Assembly (NCBI RefSeq): GCF_003259435.1
Contig: NZ_QLMA01000003.1
Span: 1 to 64,000 of the forward strand
Reading direction: 5' to 3'
From: Chitinophaga dinghuensis
GTDB taxonomy: Bacteria; Bacteroidota; Bacteroidia; Chitinophagales; Chitinophagaceae
DNA: 64,000 bases
Shown here: positions 24,931 to 34,236 of the stretch, piece after piece
How the letters are laid out: every line of letters starts with the position of its first letter
Position numbering within the stretch: the first letter of the stretch is position 1
Position numbers and translations under genes: made by a program
The notes under the pieces: generated by a model
Databases searched by the model: none
The model's input: the letters and a program-made list of their open reading frames with translations, nothing else
What the model was told of the DNA's origin: nothing

Positions 24931-27774
24931 TTATCTCAGTAATGTTAAGTTTCCTTTCAGCTGAAGGAAGTCGTTTGTGTCACAATAGGCTTCCAGGAAG
25001 TAGATGTATACATCGGAAGGTTGTGGTTTTCCGTTGAATGTGCCATCCCATCCTCTGCTTTTATCATCTGTATTGAACTTTTCCCGGCGGTATACTTCCT
25101 GGCCCCAGCGGTTGAAGATACGCAGCGATTTTACGAAGCTGATACCTTTTCCGCGTGGGTAGAAAATATCGTTTACACCATCTCCGTTAGGACTGAAAGT
25201 ATTAGGAATATAAATAGCGTCGCTGTTGCATACCAGGTCTACGGTGACGGTTGCACTTTTCGTACAACCGAAAGCGTTAGTTCCTGTGACGCTGTATGTC
25301 ATTGGTTTGCGAACTGCTGCGGTTACTATCGGGCAGAAGGAGCAGTCCAGGTAATCTGTAGGCGACCATTGCCATTTCACTACGTCGCCGCTGCCGGTAG
25401 CCATGAGTTTGACCACAGATCCAACCGGCACTGTTTGCGATTTGCCCGCATCCACATCTGGTACTGGTTTAACACTCACTTTCACGCTCACTGGCGCGCT
25501 GTAAGGGCACATGGGATCGTTGGTGGCAGTCACCTGATAAGTGATATCAGCGGTAGGCGTTGAGATCGGATCTGGGATACGGTCGTTCGTCAGTCCGTCT
25601 ACTGGCGTCCATTTGAAATTGGTGGCGCCGCTTGCCTGTAGTTTGGTACTGCTGCCATAGCATACTTTGATATCATTGCTGGCTACTGTTAGCGCTACTT
25701 TTGGTACCACAGAAATATCTACAGAGTCGCGCATCGTGCAGCCGTAAGGGTTAGTGGCTTCCGCGAGATATCTGGTATTGGTAACAGGAGAAACGGTAGG
25801 TGTAGTGCAGTTGAGGCAGCTGATATTATTTGTTGTCAGCCACTGAATGCTGGCATCGGTAGTAGCGGTTAAGGTAGTACCGTTTCCTTCACAGATTTTT
25901 GCTTGTGCAGTGGTTACTTTAATGAATGGTGAAGGATTGATACTGATGGTTTTACTGATGGAGTCCATGCAGTTTCTGGCATCTGTGATCACCAGTTTTA
26001 CCTGATAATTGCCGGAAGCGGCGTATTTCAGTGGCGCCGGCGTTTGTGCAGTAGAGGTTTGGCCATTTCCGAGGTCCCATTTCCAGTTGGTGATAGGCGT
26101 ATTCGGAGAGGTGACTGAATTATTTTTAAAGGTAGACGGCTGCCCTGCGCATAGGCCGCTGGCCAATGTAAAATCGGCCTGGGGCGCCAGAATACGAATA
26201 TTTGCCACTCTTGTTACAATGTCATCACAGTAAGCGGGATTATTGTATTTGATGACCAGTTGGTCGTCGTAGGTACCGGCAGTATTCCAGGCTTTGGTGT
26301 AACTCTGTTCCGGACCAGTGTAGGTAGTCCCATCACCGAAGATCCAGGTATAGGAGGCCACCAGTTCCTGTGGTATGTTTAGTACTTCATAGGTGACTTT
26401 GTTACCGCGACAAATAGAGCTAATGCCGGTGGTGAAGTCGGCCAGGAAATAATATACCGTCTGAAAGCTGCTGTGAGAGCAGGTTCCGTTATTGTCGAAT
26501 ACAGTTAACCGGACCGTATATTTACCGGGAACGCTATATCTGTGCGTAGCATCTTTGGTGGTTTCCAGCGGAGAGTTATCACCGAAGTCCCATTGGTAAG
26601 TTGCTGCGGCAGAAGTATTGGTAGCTGTATTGGTAAAATTGAATTCGGTTCTTTCCGAACAGTTACGGGTATACGTAAATGAAGATACAGGTCCGTTGAT
26701 GGTAACTGGTATTGAAGGAGCGTTGGTGTAACAGCCATTGCTGCCTGCTTTCATATTTACGATCAGGGTACCATTGGCATTGAAGCCATGTTTAATATCG
26801 TTGGTGGCGGTTTCCAGGGTGCTGCCATCGCCGAAATCCCAGCTGTAGGTATCTGCATACTGGGCGTTTGCCAGGAGGCGAACAGGTTCGCCGGTGCAGG
26901 CATTCGTAGGAGACGCCGTAAAGCTCACGCCAATGGGAGGATTTCCGGTATGAACCTGTTTATCGAACGAGGTACGGATAGTGCAGCCGCTGGCTGTTTT
27001 TACAGTGACTGCTACATTGTAGGTGCCTGTTTGCGTATAGGTGTGATTGATAGTAGCGCCGCCATTTTGTGCGGGACTTCCATCTCCGAACTCCCAGGTA
27101 TAACCGGTAGCAGGATCGTTCACGATATTGGTAGAAGTAGCGGTGAATGTAGCATTATATGGCACGCAACCAGCTACTGGCGCGCTCATTTTTAGGACTG
27201 GTAAAGATACATTGATGTAGGCCGGCTTTGTAAGTTGTGAGGAACAGCCATTAATATTGGATACCGTTACTTTTACATCAAATTTTCCTGCTTTCGTGTA
27301 GGCGTGTGTGATAGTGGCCGCGGAAGTGGTGACAGTGGCCGTACCGTCGCCGAAGTCCCAGATACGGTTAGTACCTCCAGGCGTTTGATCGGTGAAAGTG
27401 GCGGTATAGAAGCTACAACTCTGGGTTACGTCGGCACTAAAATTCACTACTGGTATATCTCCAATAGTAAAGGTTTTGAAAACGGAGTTATCCACATTGT
27501 AATTGTGCGCAGTTAATGTAATTTTTTTCACGCCGCCGCTGGTATAGATAACCGTTGGATTGGGATCGGTGGATGTTCTACCATCGCCGAAATCCCAGGT
27601 ATACGTGAGGGCGCTTCCTGTAGAAGTATTCGTCAGGGAGACAGTTACTGGTGCACATAAGGACGCTGGGGAGACAGTATATTTAAAATCGACCTGGGCA
27701 AACAGGAGATTACCTGTCAGCATAGCTGCCAGCAACAATAATGTCCGTAAACATCTTGGCTGAGGATATTTCAT
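24931..27774 (-). CDS. Secreted PKD-repeat protein with type B T9SS sorting domain (947 aa)
   Basis: From ATG 27774 the protein starts with a signal peptide ending NLLFAQ (an in-frame ATG 11 codons earlier would displace it). At least seven PKD domains follow, recognised by cores such as WDFGDGRTS, WEFGDGS, WDFGDNS, WIFGDGT and WDLGNGQ. Residues ~640-830 are Ig-like/SprB-type segments with CEGNGTTLTATT and paired cysteines (CLNC, CSFC). The C-terminal CHU_C domain has IPNTFSPNGDGVNDIFYP and IFNRWGQEVYRR and ends LKGNLTLLR. It is most likely a surface adhesin exported by T9SS with the downstream PorP/SprF protein. The C-terminus is very similar to that of the 1623-aa protein upstream, so the two are paralogues. 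Confidence 0.9.
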   Translation of the reverse strand: MKYPQPRCLRTLLLLAAMLTGNLLFAQVDFKYTVSPASLCAPVTVSLTNTSTGSALTYTWDFGDGRTSTDPNPTVIYTSGGVKKITLTAHNYNVDNSVFKTFTIGDIPVVNFSADVTQSCSFYTATFTDQTPGGTNRIWDFGDGTATVTTSAATITHAYTKAGKFDVKVTVSNINGCSSQLTKPAYINVSLPVLKMSAPVAGCVPYNATFTATSTNIVNDPATGYTWEFGDGSPAQNGGATINHTYTQTGTYNVAVTVKTASGCTIRTSFDKQVHTGNPPIGVSFTASPTNACTGEPVRLLANAQYADTYSWDFGDGSTLETATNDIKHGFNANGTLIVNMKAGSNGCYTNAPSIPVTINGPVSSFTYTRNCSERTEFNFTNTATNTSAAATYQWDFGDNSPLETTKDATHRYSVPGKYTVRLTVFDNNGTCSHSSFQTVYYFLADFTTGISSICRGNKVTYEVLNIPQELVASYTWIFGDGTTYTGPEQSYTKAWNTAGTYDDQLVIKYNNPAYCDDIVTRVANIRILAPQADFTLASGLCAGQPSTFKNNSVTSPNTPITNWKWDLGNGQTSTAQTPAPLKYAASGNYQVKLVITDARNCMDSISKTISINPSPFIKVTTAQAKICEGNGTTLTATTDASIQWLTTNNISCLNCTTPTVSPVTNTRYLAEATNPYGCTMRDSVDISVVPKVALTVASNDIKVCYGSSTKLQASGATNFKWTPVDGLTNDRIPDPISTPTADITYQVTATNDPMCPYSAPVSVKVSVKPVPDVDAGKSQTVPVGSVVKLMATGSGDVVKWQWSPTDYLDCSFCPIVTAAVRKPMTYSVTGTNAFGCTKSATVTVDLVCNSDAIYIPNTFSPNGDGVNDIFYPRGKGISFVKSLRIFNRWGQEVYRREKFNTDDKSRGWDGTFNGKPQPSDVYIYFLEAYCDTNDFLQLKGNLTLLR

Positions 27775-27873
27775 AGGAATCGGCGGTTTTTCATCAATTG
27801 CGTCCACAAATTAATGAAAAAAACAATTAAAGACCTATTGTATCTGTTTAGTATTGATAATCAATAATTTAAT

Positions 27874-30800
27874 TTATCGTAACAAAGTTAGGTTACCTTT
27901 TAGCAAGCCCAATCCTCCTTTATCGCAGACTACTTCTGCAAAGTAGACATATACATCCGGCGGCAGCATCTGGCCTTTGAAGGTACCGTCCCAGCCTTTG
28001 GTAATATCGTCTGTTGGGAAGCTGTATCGTTCGAAGATCAGTTGTCCCCAACGGTTAAAGATCTTCATTGATTTCACTTCCTGTACGCCACGGCCACGGA
28101 TGTAGAAAATATCGTTCACCCCGTCTTTGTTGGGAGAGAAGGTATTTGGTATGAAGATGTTTGAGTTATCGCAGATTATTTTGACGTTGATGTCGTCCAT
28201 ATTCGTGCAACCGTAACCGTTAGTTACTTCTACATAATAGGTAGCGTCGCCTTTAGGAGTCAGGGTTGGATTGGTGCAATTGGAGCAACTGAGATTTTCG
28301 GTAGGCGTCCATTTGATCCTGGTAACATCTTCACTGACTTTTACATGGAGCGGAATGATAGAACCGTTCGATTGGGTAATGTCCGGGCCTGCATCTACAG
28401 CAGGTTTAGGGTTTACGGTCACATGTGCCGTAGCTTTCATTTCGAAACAATTGTACTTATCAAATCCGGAAACATTATAGTTGGTAGTGATTTGCGGAGT
28501 GGCAATTGGGTTAGGAATATCTGTGCGATTTAATCCAATAGCCGGAGACCAGGTATAATGATCTGCTCCAGTGACATTCAGTTGAACGCTACCGCCAAAG
28601 CAAGTGATGTGATCGCTGGTAGAAATCGTGAATGGCTGGGTGACTGTTAATGCAACTGATTTTTCATTCTTACAGCCAAACGGACTGGTAGCGATGACGG
28701 AATAAGTTATGTCTTTATCCGGTGATACCAGTGGCGTTTTTGATGTTGGGTTATCGATGTTATAGTTGGTCCAAAGTACAGCTGAGTTGAAATCAGTATT
28801 GGCAGATAACATCAGGCTGGAACCGCGACATACATTCGCCAGTGCCGGAGTGGGCGATAATAACGGTGTCGGATGTACGATAAACTGTGCATTTGCGATA
28901 TCAGGACAACTACCATCAGCATTGGTGATGGTCAATATCACCGGAATTGTTCCTGGTGTATTGCCGTTGTAGCTGAATGGGGTAGTGTTGTTATTGGTAA
29001 TATTATTGGAAACGTTCCAGGTCCATTTTACATTATTTACACCTTTGGTTTCTTTACCACTGATCGTAACAGTTTCCGTCTCACAGATATCGGGAATGCG
29101 ATCAATGCTGGCTTTCGGTTGTTCCGGAATTATCACCGTTTTGGTAAGTGTAGCAGGGCAGCCGAAAGCGGTGGTGATATTCAGTTTAACGGTACGTGAA
29201 CCAGGGCCAGGATAATTGAATGTTGGGTTCCTGGCAGTGGTGTTATTACCAGGAGATCCAGGTTGACCAAAATCCCAGCTGCTGGTATATGGCATGCTGA
29301 GTACATCCTCCGTCAGGGTTTTGGTTTTGTTCGTGAATTTTACCAGTCCGCCGCCGCAGGCCATGGATTTGTCTATATCAAAATCGATCACAGGTTTGTC
29401 TACCGTAACAGTTCCGGAAATGATAGCGGGCACTTCGCAGCCTTTGCTATCCGTCAGGATTACGCGGGGGGTGAATATACCGGCATTAGTATAAGTGTGC
29501 AGGGGAGAGGTTGGAATGGTTGTCGTCTCCACAATTCCATCATCAAAATCCCATACATACTTAACTGTTTTGATAGCGGTAGCTGTAAGGTTTATATCCA
29601 GCGGAGCGCAACCTTTGTTGAGATTAATGGTAGCGGTACCATCTGGTCCGTCTACGGTAATTGATTTTTTTATCTGATTACTGCAACCTTCGCGGGTGTA
29701 AACAGTGAGTGTAATATCATATGTTTTTGGACGGGAGTAAATATGTCCGTCCGGGTTATTGTTACCGGTGGAAGTACCGTCGCCAAAATCCCATTTGGAG
29801 CGTTCGAAATCCACTGACGTATTGGTAAACTTCACGTTTACGGGTGGGCATGGCAACATATCCTGCGGCATGGTGAAATCGGCCTTAGGATCTGGTACGC
29901 GGAGTTTTTGCGAGGTTTCATCTACGCAACCGCCCGGGGTAGTGATTTGCAGTTTTATTTCATAGTTGCCGGGCGCAGTAAAAGCTTTAACAGGGTTTGC
30001 AGTTATACTGGTGGTACCGTCTCCGAAATCCCATTTGAAGTTGAAAGCGCCGTTGGAAGTATTGTAGTAGATGCGCGGATCATTCACACATGGTTCATTG
30101 GTACTCATGGTGAAGTTGGCTTTATGATTTTCCAGTTGTACAAAACGAGTAGCAGATGCGGTACAGTTATATTTATCCGTCACCTGGAGTGTAACAGTAT
30201 ATCCGCCATCATTCGCATATTGATGCGTATTTACCACCGGTGTCTTCGTTACTGTTACAGGTGGCGTATTGTCTCCAAAATTCCACTTCCAGCTAACCAG
30301 TTGATTACCTGCGTTCATAGAAGAATTATCAGTAAAGGTAATGTCGGAATTACGACAAGGTTTACCGGAGAAGGTAAATGCCGGAATCGGACCGTTTACG
30401 GTAACAGAGATAATGTTCGATTCCTTTTTACAGTTATTCAGATCGTAAGTGGTTACTTGAATTTTGTACACGCCTGGCGTTGCATAGGTGTGGAAAAATG
30501 CTGCATTCCAGGTGTCATAATGCAATGAATTTAAATCACCCCAGTCAATCACGTATCCCAATTGTAAAGTGGGATCAGGGATAGTAGCAGTCAATGCCAG
30601 CGCATTGCCAATGCAGACGGCAGTCTGACTGGCACTTATTGTAGGCGATTGATTTACCACATAGATGCTGTCTGCAAATTCGTTATCGCATACCGTATTG
30701 CTTACTTTCAGCGATACCTTGTATCGTCCTTGTTTAGCGTAGGTATGAACGGGATCGGTAGCAGTCAGAGTAGGTGTACCATCGCCGAAATTCCATTCCT

Positions 30801-32745
30801 GAATATGTGGTAATGTGGCATCTGTGGTGCCCCATTGCGATTGGTCTTTAAACTTCCTGTTCATGGGGTCATCACAATCCGGAGTAGATTTCCATTTTGC
30901 AATTGGGGCGGTTACATTAACGATATCGTATTTGATCAATTTATTTTTACAACCATAGTTATCCACTTCCAGTTGAACGGTTTGTTTGCCGACGGTACGG
31001 AAGTAATGTGTCGGATTTTCCAAAGAGCTATACATTTCATTTTCAGGCGTACGGGGATCATCTTCATCCGTCATAAATTGCCATGCCCAGCTGGTTCCTC
31101 TGGGTTGGGACAAATTGGTGAAGTTCACGGGATCTTTTGCGCAGGTAATGGCAGGATCAGCGGAGAAGTCTACCACTGGTTTAAAGCCCGCCTTCAGCGT
31201 TGTAGTAGCCGTATTCGTACAGCCGTTATTGGTAGTAAAAGTAAGTATGACAGTGAAATTACCTTCTTTCAGATAGGTATGCATAGGGGTAGCGCCTGTA
31301 CCGGTGGTCCCATCGCCAAAATCCCAGGAGTAACTGGTAATTGTTTCGCCAGGTCTGGTAAAGGGAAATGTATTGAATGTTACATCCAGCGGGATACAGC
31401 CTTCTGTTTTTGATGGACTAATGGTAACCGTAGGTAGTGAGTAATCCAGTACAACCGGCGTAACAGCTTTACAGCCATTCGCAGTAGTAGCTGTAAGTGT
31501 AGCGGTGTAAAGGTTATTGGCCGTATAGCTATGTGTGGTGTTGGGTGTTGGGTCAGTTGGGCTGCCATCACCGAAGTTCCAGGACCAGCTTACCGAATTA
31601 CTGTTGGTAACACTGAATTTTGTAGAAGCAGGTATCGCGCAGGTATTATTCGGCGTAGCACTGGCTATATCAGTAGGTTGTGGATAAAGGGTGATGGGCA
31701 TATAGTAAACGTCCGTACAGCCATCCAGGGTTACAGAAAGCACCACGGAACTACCTGAATAAGGAATGGCATGTTGTGCATCCAGGGTAGTGGCGGTAGT
31801 CAGGTCTGGGAATGTCCAGATACTGGAAGTTGGCGTTGGAGTGCTGGTATTGGTGAACTGTACCAATTGGCCCTGACAGGCATTTGAATAGGTAAAAGAT
31901 GCCTTCAGGTTACCTATGCTGATATAGTTTTTCAATGTTTTACTACTGGTGCAATCGCCGTTCGTGGCGGTGAGGGTAACGGTATATGTTCCTGGTTTGG
32001 CATAAGTGTGGTTGGGCGAAGTTCCGGTGGCGCCGTCGCCGTAGTCGTACGTAAACGTGAATTCTTTGTTGGGGTCAGGTGTTTTGTTGATAAAGGTAAC
32101 ATCGAATGGAGCGCTGCAGCTGCCTGGTTTTACCGCTTCGAAAGTAGGTTCTTCCGGGGCGGTACGGATTGTAATGGGGAGGGGCGTACTGCTGGTGCGG
32201 CAGCCCCAGTTGTTAGTAACGATACTGGAAATATTGTATTGGCCGGAAGCGTCGAACTTATGAGATACTGTTTTCCCTTGGGCATCTTTGATCAAGGTAC
32301 CATCTCCCATATCCCATTCCACGGATGTAACTGTGCCTTCCGGTGTAGAGGATTGATCCGTGAAAGAAAGCGTGGTATGTTGACAAGCGATGGTAGTGGC
32401 GCCGGAGAAAAGTGCTTTAGGCACATCATGTACAGCAATATCCAGACTTTTGGTAATCGCGCCGGAAGGATAGTTAGCTGTAAAAGTAACATGATAGGTC
32501 TTAGGCACGTCGAAGGTCTTCTTTGGAGTCAGTAGGTTATTGATGGTAGAGCCCTGATCAAAAGACCATTCATAGCTGGTGTATCCAGGGTCCAGGGTAG
32601 CAGTGAAACTGACCAGCATGGGTACGCAGCCGCTTGTATTATCTGCTTTGATGACTACATTTTGTGCCTGTACACGGGATATTCCGGCAAGCAATAGCAG
32701 GCAAAATATAAAGAAGGATAAACGGAATTGGTTACAGTATTTCAT
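27874..32745 (-). CDS. Giant secreted PKD-repeat protein with type B T9SS sorting domain (1623 aa)
   Basis: The signal peptide ends SRVQAQN. About a dozen or more PKD-type domains of 75-90 residues follow, with cores WDMGDGT, YDYGDGA, WNFGDGS, WDFGDGT (several), WNFGDNT, IDWGDLN and WDFDDGI; some copies have lost the motif (WTFPD, WQFMTD). Near the C-terminus come Ig-like segments with the CSNCTNPTLTP pair, then a CHU_C domain with IPNTFSPNKDGVNDIFY and IFNRWGQLIFE, ending LLKGNLTLLR. It is the first gene of a three-gene minus-strand locus with the 947-aa PKD protein and PorP/SprF (gap about 100 bp). Surface adhesion or gliding is a plausible role by analogy with SprB-like proteins, but unproven. 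Confidence 0.9.
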   Translation of the reverse strand: MKYCNQFRLSFFIFCLLLLAGISRVQAQNVVIKADNTSGCVPMLVSFTATLDPGYTSYEWSFDQGSTINNLLTPKKTFDVPKTYHVTFTANYPSGAITKSLDIAVHDVPKALFSGATTIACQHTTLSFTDQSSTPEGTVTSVEWDMGDGTLIKDAQGKTVSHKFDASGQYNISSIVTNNWGCRTSSTPLPITIRTAPEEPTFEAVKPGSCSAPFDVTFINKTPDPNKEFTFTYDYGDGATGTSPNHTYAKPGTYTVTLTATNGDCTSSKTLKNYISIGNLKASFTYSNACQGQLVQFTNTSTPTPTSSIWTFPDLTTATTLDAQHAIPYSGSSVVLSVTLDGCTDVYYMPITLYPQPTDIASATPNNTCAIPASTKFSVTNSNSVSWSWNFGDGSPTDPTPNTTHSYTANNLYTATLTATTANGCKAVTPVVLDYSLPTVTISPSKTEGCIPLDVTFNTFPFTRPGETITSYSWDFGDGTTGTGATPMHTYLKEGNFTVILTFTTNNGCTNTATTTLKAGFKPVVDFSADPAITCAKDPVNFTNLSQPRGTSWAWQFMTDEDDPRTPENEMYSSLENPTHYFRTVGKQTVQLEVDNYGCKNKLIKYDIVNVTAPIAKWKSTPDCDDPMNRKFKDQSQWGTTDATLPHIQEWNFGDGTPTLTATDPVHTYAKQGRYKVSLKVSNTVCDNEFADSIYVVNQSPTISASQTAVCIGNALALTATIPDPTLQLGYVIDWGDLNSLHYDTWNAAFFHTYATPGVYKIQVTTYDLNNCKKESNIISVTVNGPIPAFTFSGKPCRNSDITFTDNSSMNAGNQLVSWKWNFGDNTPPVTVTKTPVVNTHQYANDGGYTVTLQVTDKYNCTASATRFVQLENHKANFTMSTNEPCVNDPRIYYNTSNGAFNFKWDFGDGTTSITANPVKAFTAPGNYEIKLQITTPGGCVDETSQKLRVPDPKADFTMPQDMLPCPPVNVKFTNTSVDFERSKWDFGDGTSTGNNNPDGHIYSRPKTYDITLTVYTREGCSNQIKKSITVDGPDGTATINLNKGCAPLDINLTATAIKTVKYVWDFDDGIVETTTIPTSPLHTYTNAGIFTPRVILTDSKGCEVPAIISGTVTVDKPVIDFDIDKSMACGGGLVKFTNKTKTLTEDVLSMPYTSSWDFGQPGSPGNNTTARNPTFNYPGPGSRTVKLNITTAFGCPATLTKTVIIPEQPKASIDRIPDICETETVTISGKETKGVNNVKWTWNVSNNITNNNTTPFSYNGNTPGTIPVILTITNADGSCPDIANAQFIVHPTPLLSPTPALANVCRGSSLMLSANTDFNSAVLWTNYNIDNPTSKTPLVSPDKDITYSVIATSPFGCKNEKSVALTVTQPFTISTSDHITCFGGSVQLNVTGADHYTWSPAIGLNRTDIPNPIATPQITTNYNVSGFDKYNCFEMKATAHVTVNPKPAVDAGPDITQSNGSIIPLHVKVSEDVTRIKWTPTENLSCSNCTNPTLTPKGDATYYVEVTNGYGCTNMDDINVKIICDNSNIFIPNTFSPNKDGVNDIFYIRGRGVQEVKSMKIFNRWGQLIFERYSFPTDDITKGWDGTFKGQMLPPDVYVYFAEVVCDKGGLGLLKGNLTLLR

Positions 32746-32895
32746 GGCATAGGTACCCATCAGGGCGGATCATAGGTATGTTAAGATCAATAAAAGTAAT
32801 ACATAAATGCTTATAGGAATATTATATCTTCTGCATTGGATAGTTTTTCATGGAATTTTAAGGTAGTATCCTAAATTAGTATTCTTTACAAGCGT

Positions 32896-33474
32896 ATGGA
32901 TATGGATAGTAAATATTGGAATGATCGTTATCTGCAGGAGCAGACAGGCTGGGATATGGGGATGGTATCTCCGCCATTGAAGGCCTATGTGGACCAGTTG
33001 TCGGATAAAGGATTGCGTATACTCATTCCGGGTGGTGGCAATAGTTATGAAGCGGAATATCTCTGGAATCAGGGGTTTAAGCATGTCACTGTACTGGACA
33101 TTGCGCCCATAGTTATCGAGCGGCTGCGGGAGCGACTGGCGGGAACGGAGGTTCGATTGCTGGAAGGCGATTTTTTTCAGCATGAGGGGCAGTATGACAT
33201 TATCCTGGAACAAACTTTCTTTTGTGCATTAGATCCTGTTCTTCGGCCTGCGTATGTGCGTCATATGCTCGCATTGCTGGCGCCTAAAGGGCATTTGGCA
33301 GGAGTGATGTTCAACAAAATGTTTGAGCGTCCGGGGCCGCCGTTTGGAGGAACAGCCGAAGCGTATCGCAATTTGTTCTCTCTTGATTATCAGATCAAAA
33401 CGTTGGAACCTTGTTATAATTCTCATCCGGCCCGACAAGGAACGGAGGTATTTATTAACTTTATCCCGAAATAA
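32896..33474 (+). CDS. TPMT-family SAM-dependent methyltransferase
   Basis: 192 residues resembling thiopurine S-methyltransferase relatives: YWNDRYLQEQTGWDMGMVSPPL at the N-terminus, SAM motif ILIPGGGNSYEAEYLWNQGF near residue 47, then VLDIAP, LEGDFFQHEGQYDIILEQTFFCAL and YVRHMLALLAPKGHLAGVMF. Substrates of bacterial members include small thiols or selenium and tellurium compounds; nothing here decides. ATG 32902 is an alternative start. The next gene begins 6 nt after the stop, so they are co-transcribed. Confidence 0.87.
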   Translation: MDMDSKYWNDRYLQEQTGWDMGMVSPPLKAYVDQLSDKGLRILIPGGGNSYEAEYLWNQGFKHVTVLDIAPIVIERLRERLAGTEVRLLEGDFFQHEGQYDIILEQTFFCALDPVLRPAYVRHMLALLAPKGHLAGVMFNKMFERPGPPFGGTAEAYRNLFSLDYQIKTLEPCYNSHPARQGTEVFINFIPK

Positions 33475-33480
33475 AATTCC

Positions 33481-34167
33481 ATGAAGAAGATAGTTGTTAT
33501 GGCATCTTTGCTGCTGGCAGGGTTTAACTTGTTTGCCCAGCAACAGCAAAAAGAAGATGCTGCCACCTTTGCCAAAGAGATTCAGCAACCAGGCGTACAG
33601 GTATTTGATGTACGTACTGCCGGAGAGTATAACAGTGGGCATCTTGCCAATGCCTTACAGGCGGATTATAATCGTCAGGATGAGTTCCTGGAACGAGTAA
33701 AATACCTGAACAAAGAGAAGCCAGTATATGTGTATTGCCTTGGTGGCGGCCGCAGTGCAAAAGCGGTGGATTGGATGCGTAAGAACGGCTTCACTAATGT
33801 AGTGGAACTGGAGGGAGGTATCAATGCCTGGAAACAGGCCGGTTTGCCGGTAGAAGGAGTGGGTATTTCAAAAGCCCAGTTGTCTATGGACGCGTACAAG
33901 AGCAGCATTATGAAAGGCTGGGTATTAACGGATGTAGGCGCCGCATGGTGTCCGCCATGCCGTCAGATGGAGCCGGTATTGGCATCTTTGCTGGCCAAAC
34001 ATAAAAACCTGAAGTTGGTTAAAGTGGACGGCGGTAATGATACAGAGGTGATGAAACAGATCAATGCATTAAAGCTGCCTACTTTCATCATGTATAAGGA
34101 TGGTGTGGAGAAAGGCCGTATCACTGGTGTGGTGAGTCAGGAAACCCTGGAAGCGATGATGAAATAA
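33481..34167 (+). CDS. Exported rhodanese-thioredoxin fusion protein
   Basis: 228 residues: signal peptide ending NLFAQ, a rhodanese domain (residues ~28-122, FDVRTAGEYNSGHLANAL, active-site loop YCLGGGRS with the catalytic cysteine present, ELEGGINAWKQAGLPV), then a thioredoxin domain (~135-228) with active site WCPPC and the cis-proline LPTF. The combination implies periplasmic sulphur transfer or disulphide reduction. Partner proteins are not evident; the upstream neighbour is a TPMT-type methyltransferase, so a shared thiol/chalcogen theme is possible but speculative. Confidence 0.9.
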   Translation: MKKIVVMASLLLAGFNLFAQQQQKEDAATFAKEIQQPGVQVFDVRTAGEYNSGHLANALQADYNRQDEFLERVKYLNKEKPVYVYCLGGGRSAKAVDWMRKNGFTNVVELEGGINAWKQAGLPVEGVGISKAQLSMDAYKSSIMKGWVLTDVGAAWCPPCRQMEPVLASLLAKHKNLKLVKVDGGNDTEVMKQINALKLPTFIMYKDGVEKGRITGVVSQETLEAMMK

Positions 34168-34192
34168 CGCAAGTTGTTAACAAAATAATTTA

Positions 34193-34228
34193 GAGAGAAA
34201 GCCGGTTCAGCTGAACCGGCTTTCTCTC
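34193..34228. terminator. Perfect 18-bp palindromic terminator between convergent genes
   Basis: GAGAGAAAGCCGGTTCAG (34193-34210) is followed directly by its reverse complement (34211-34228). It probably terminates both the fusion-protein gene and the minus-strand carboxypeptidase gene. Confidence 0.88.
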
Positions 34229-34236
34229 TTTAATGG

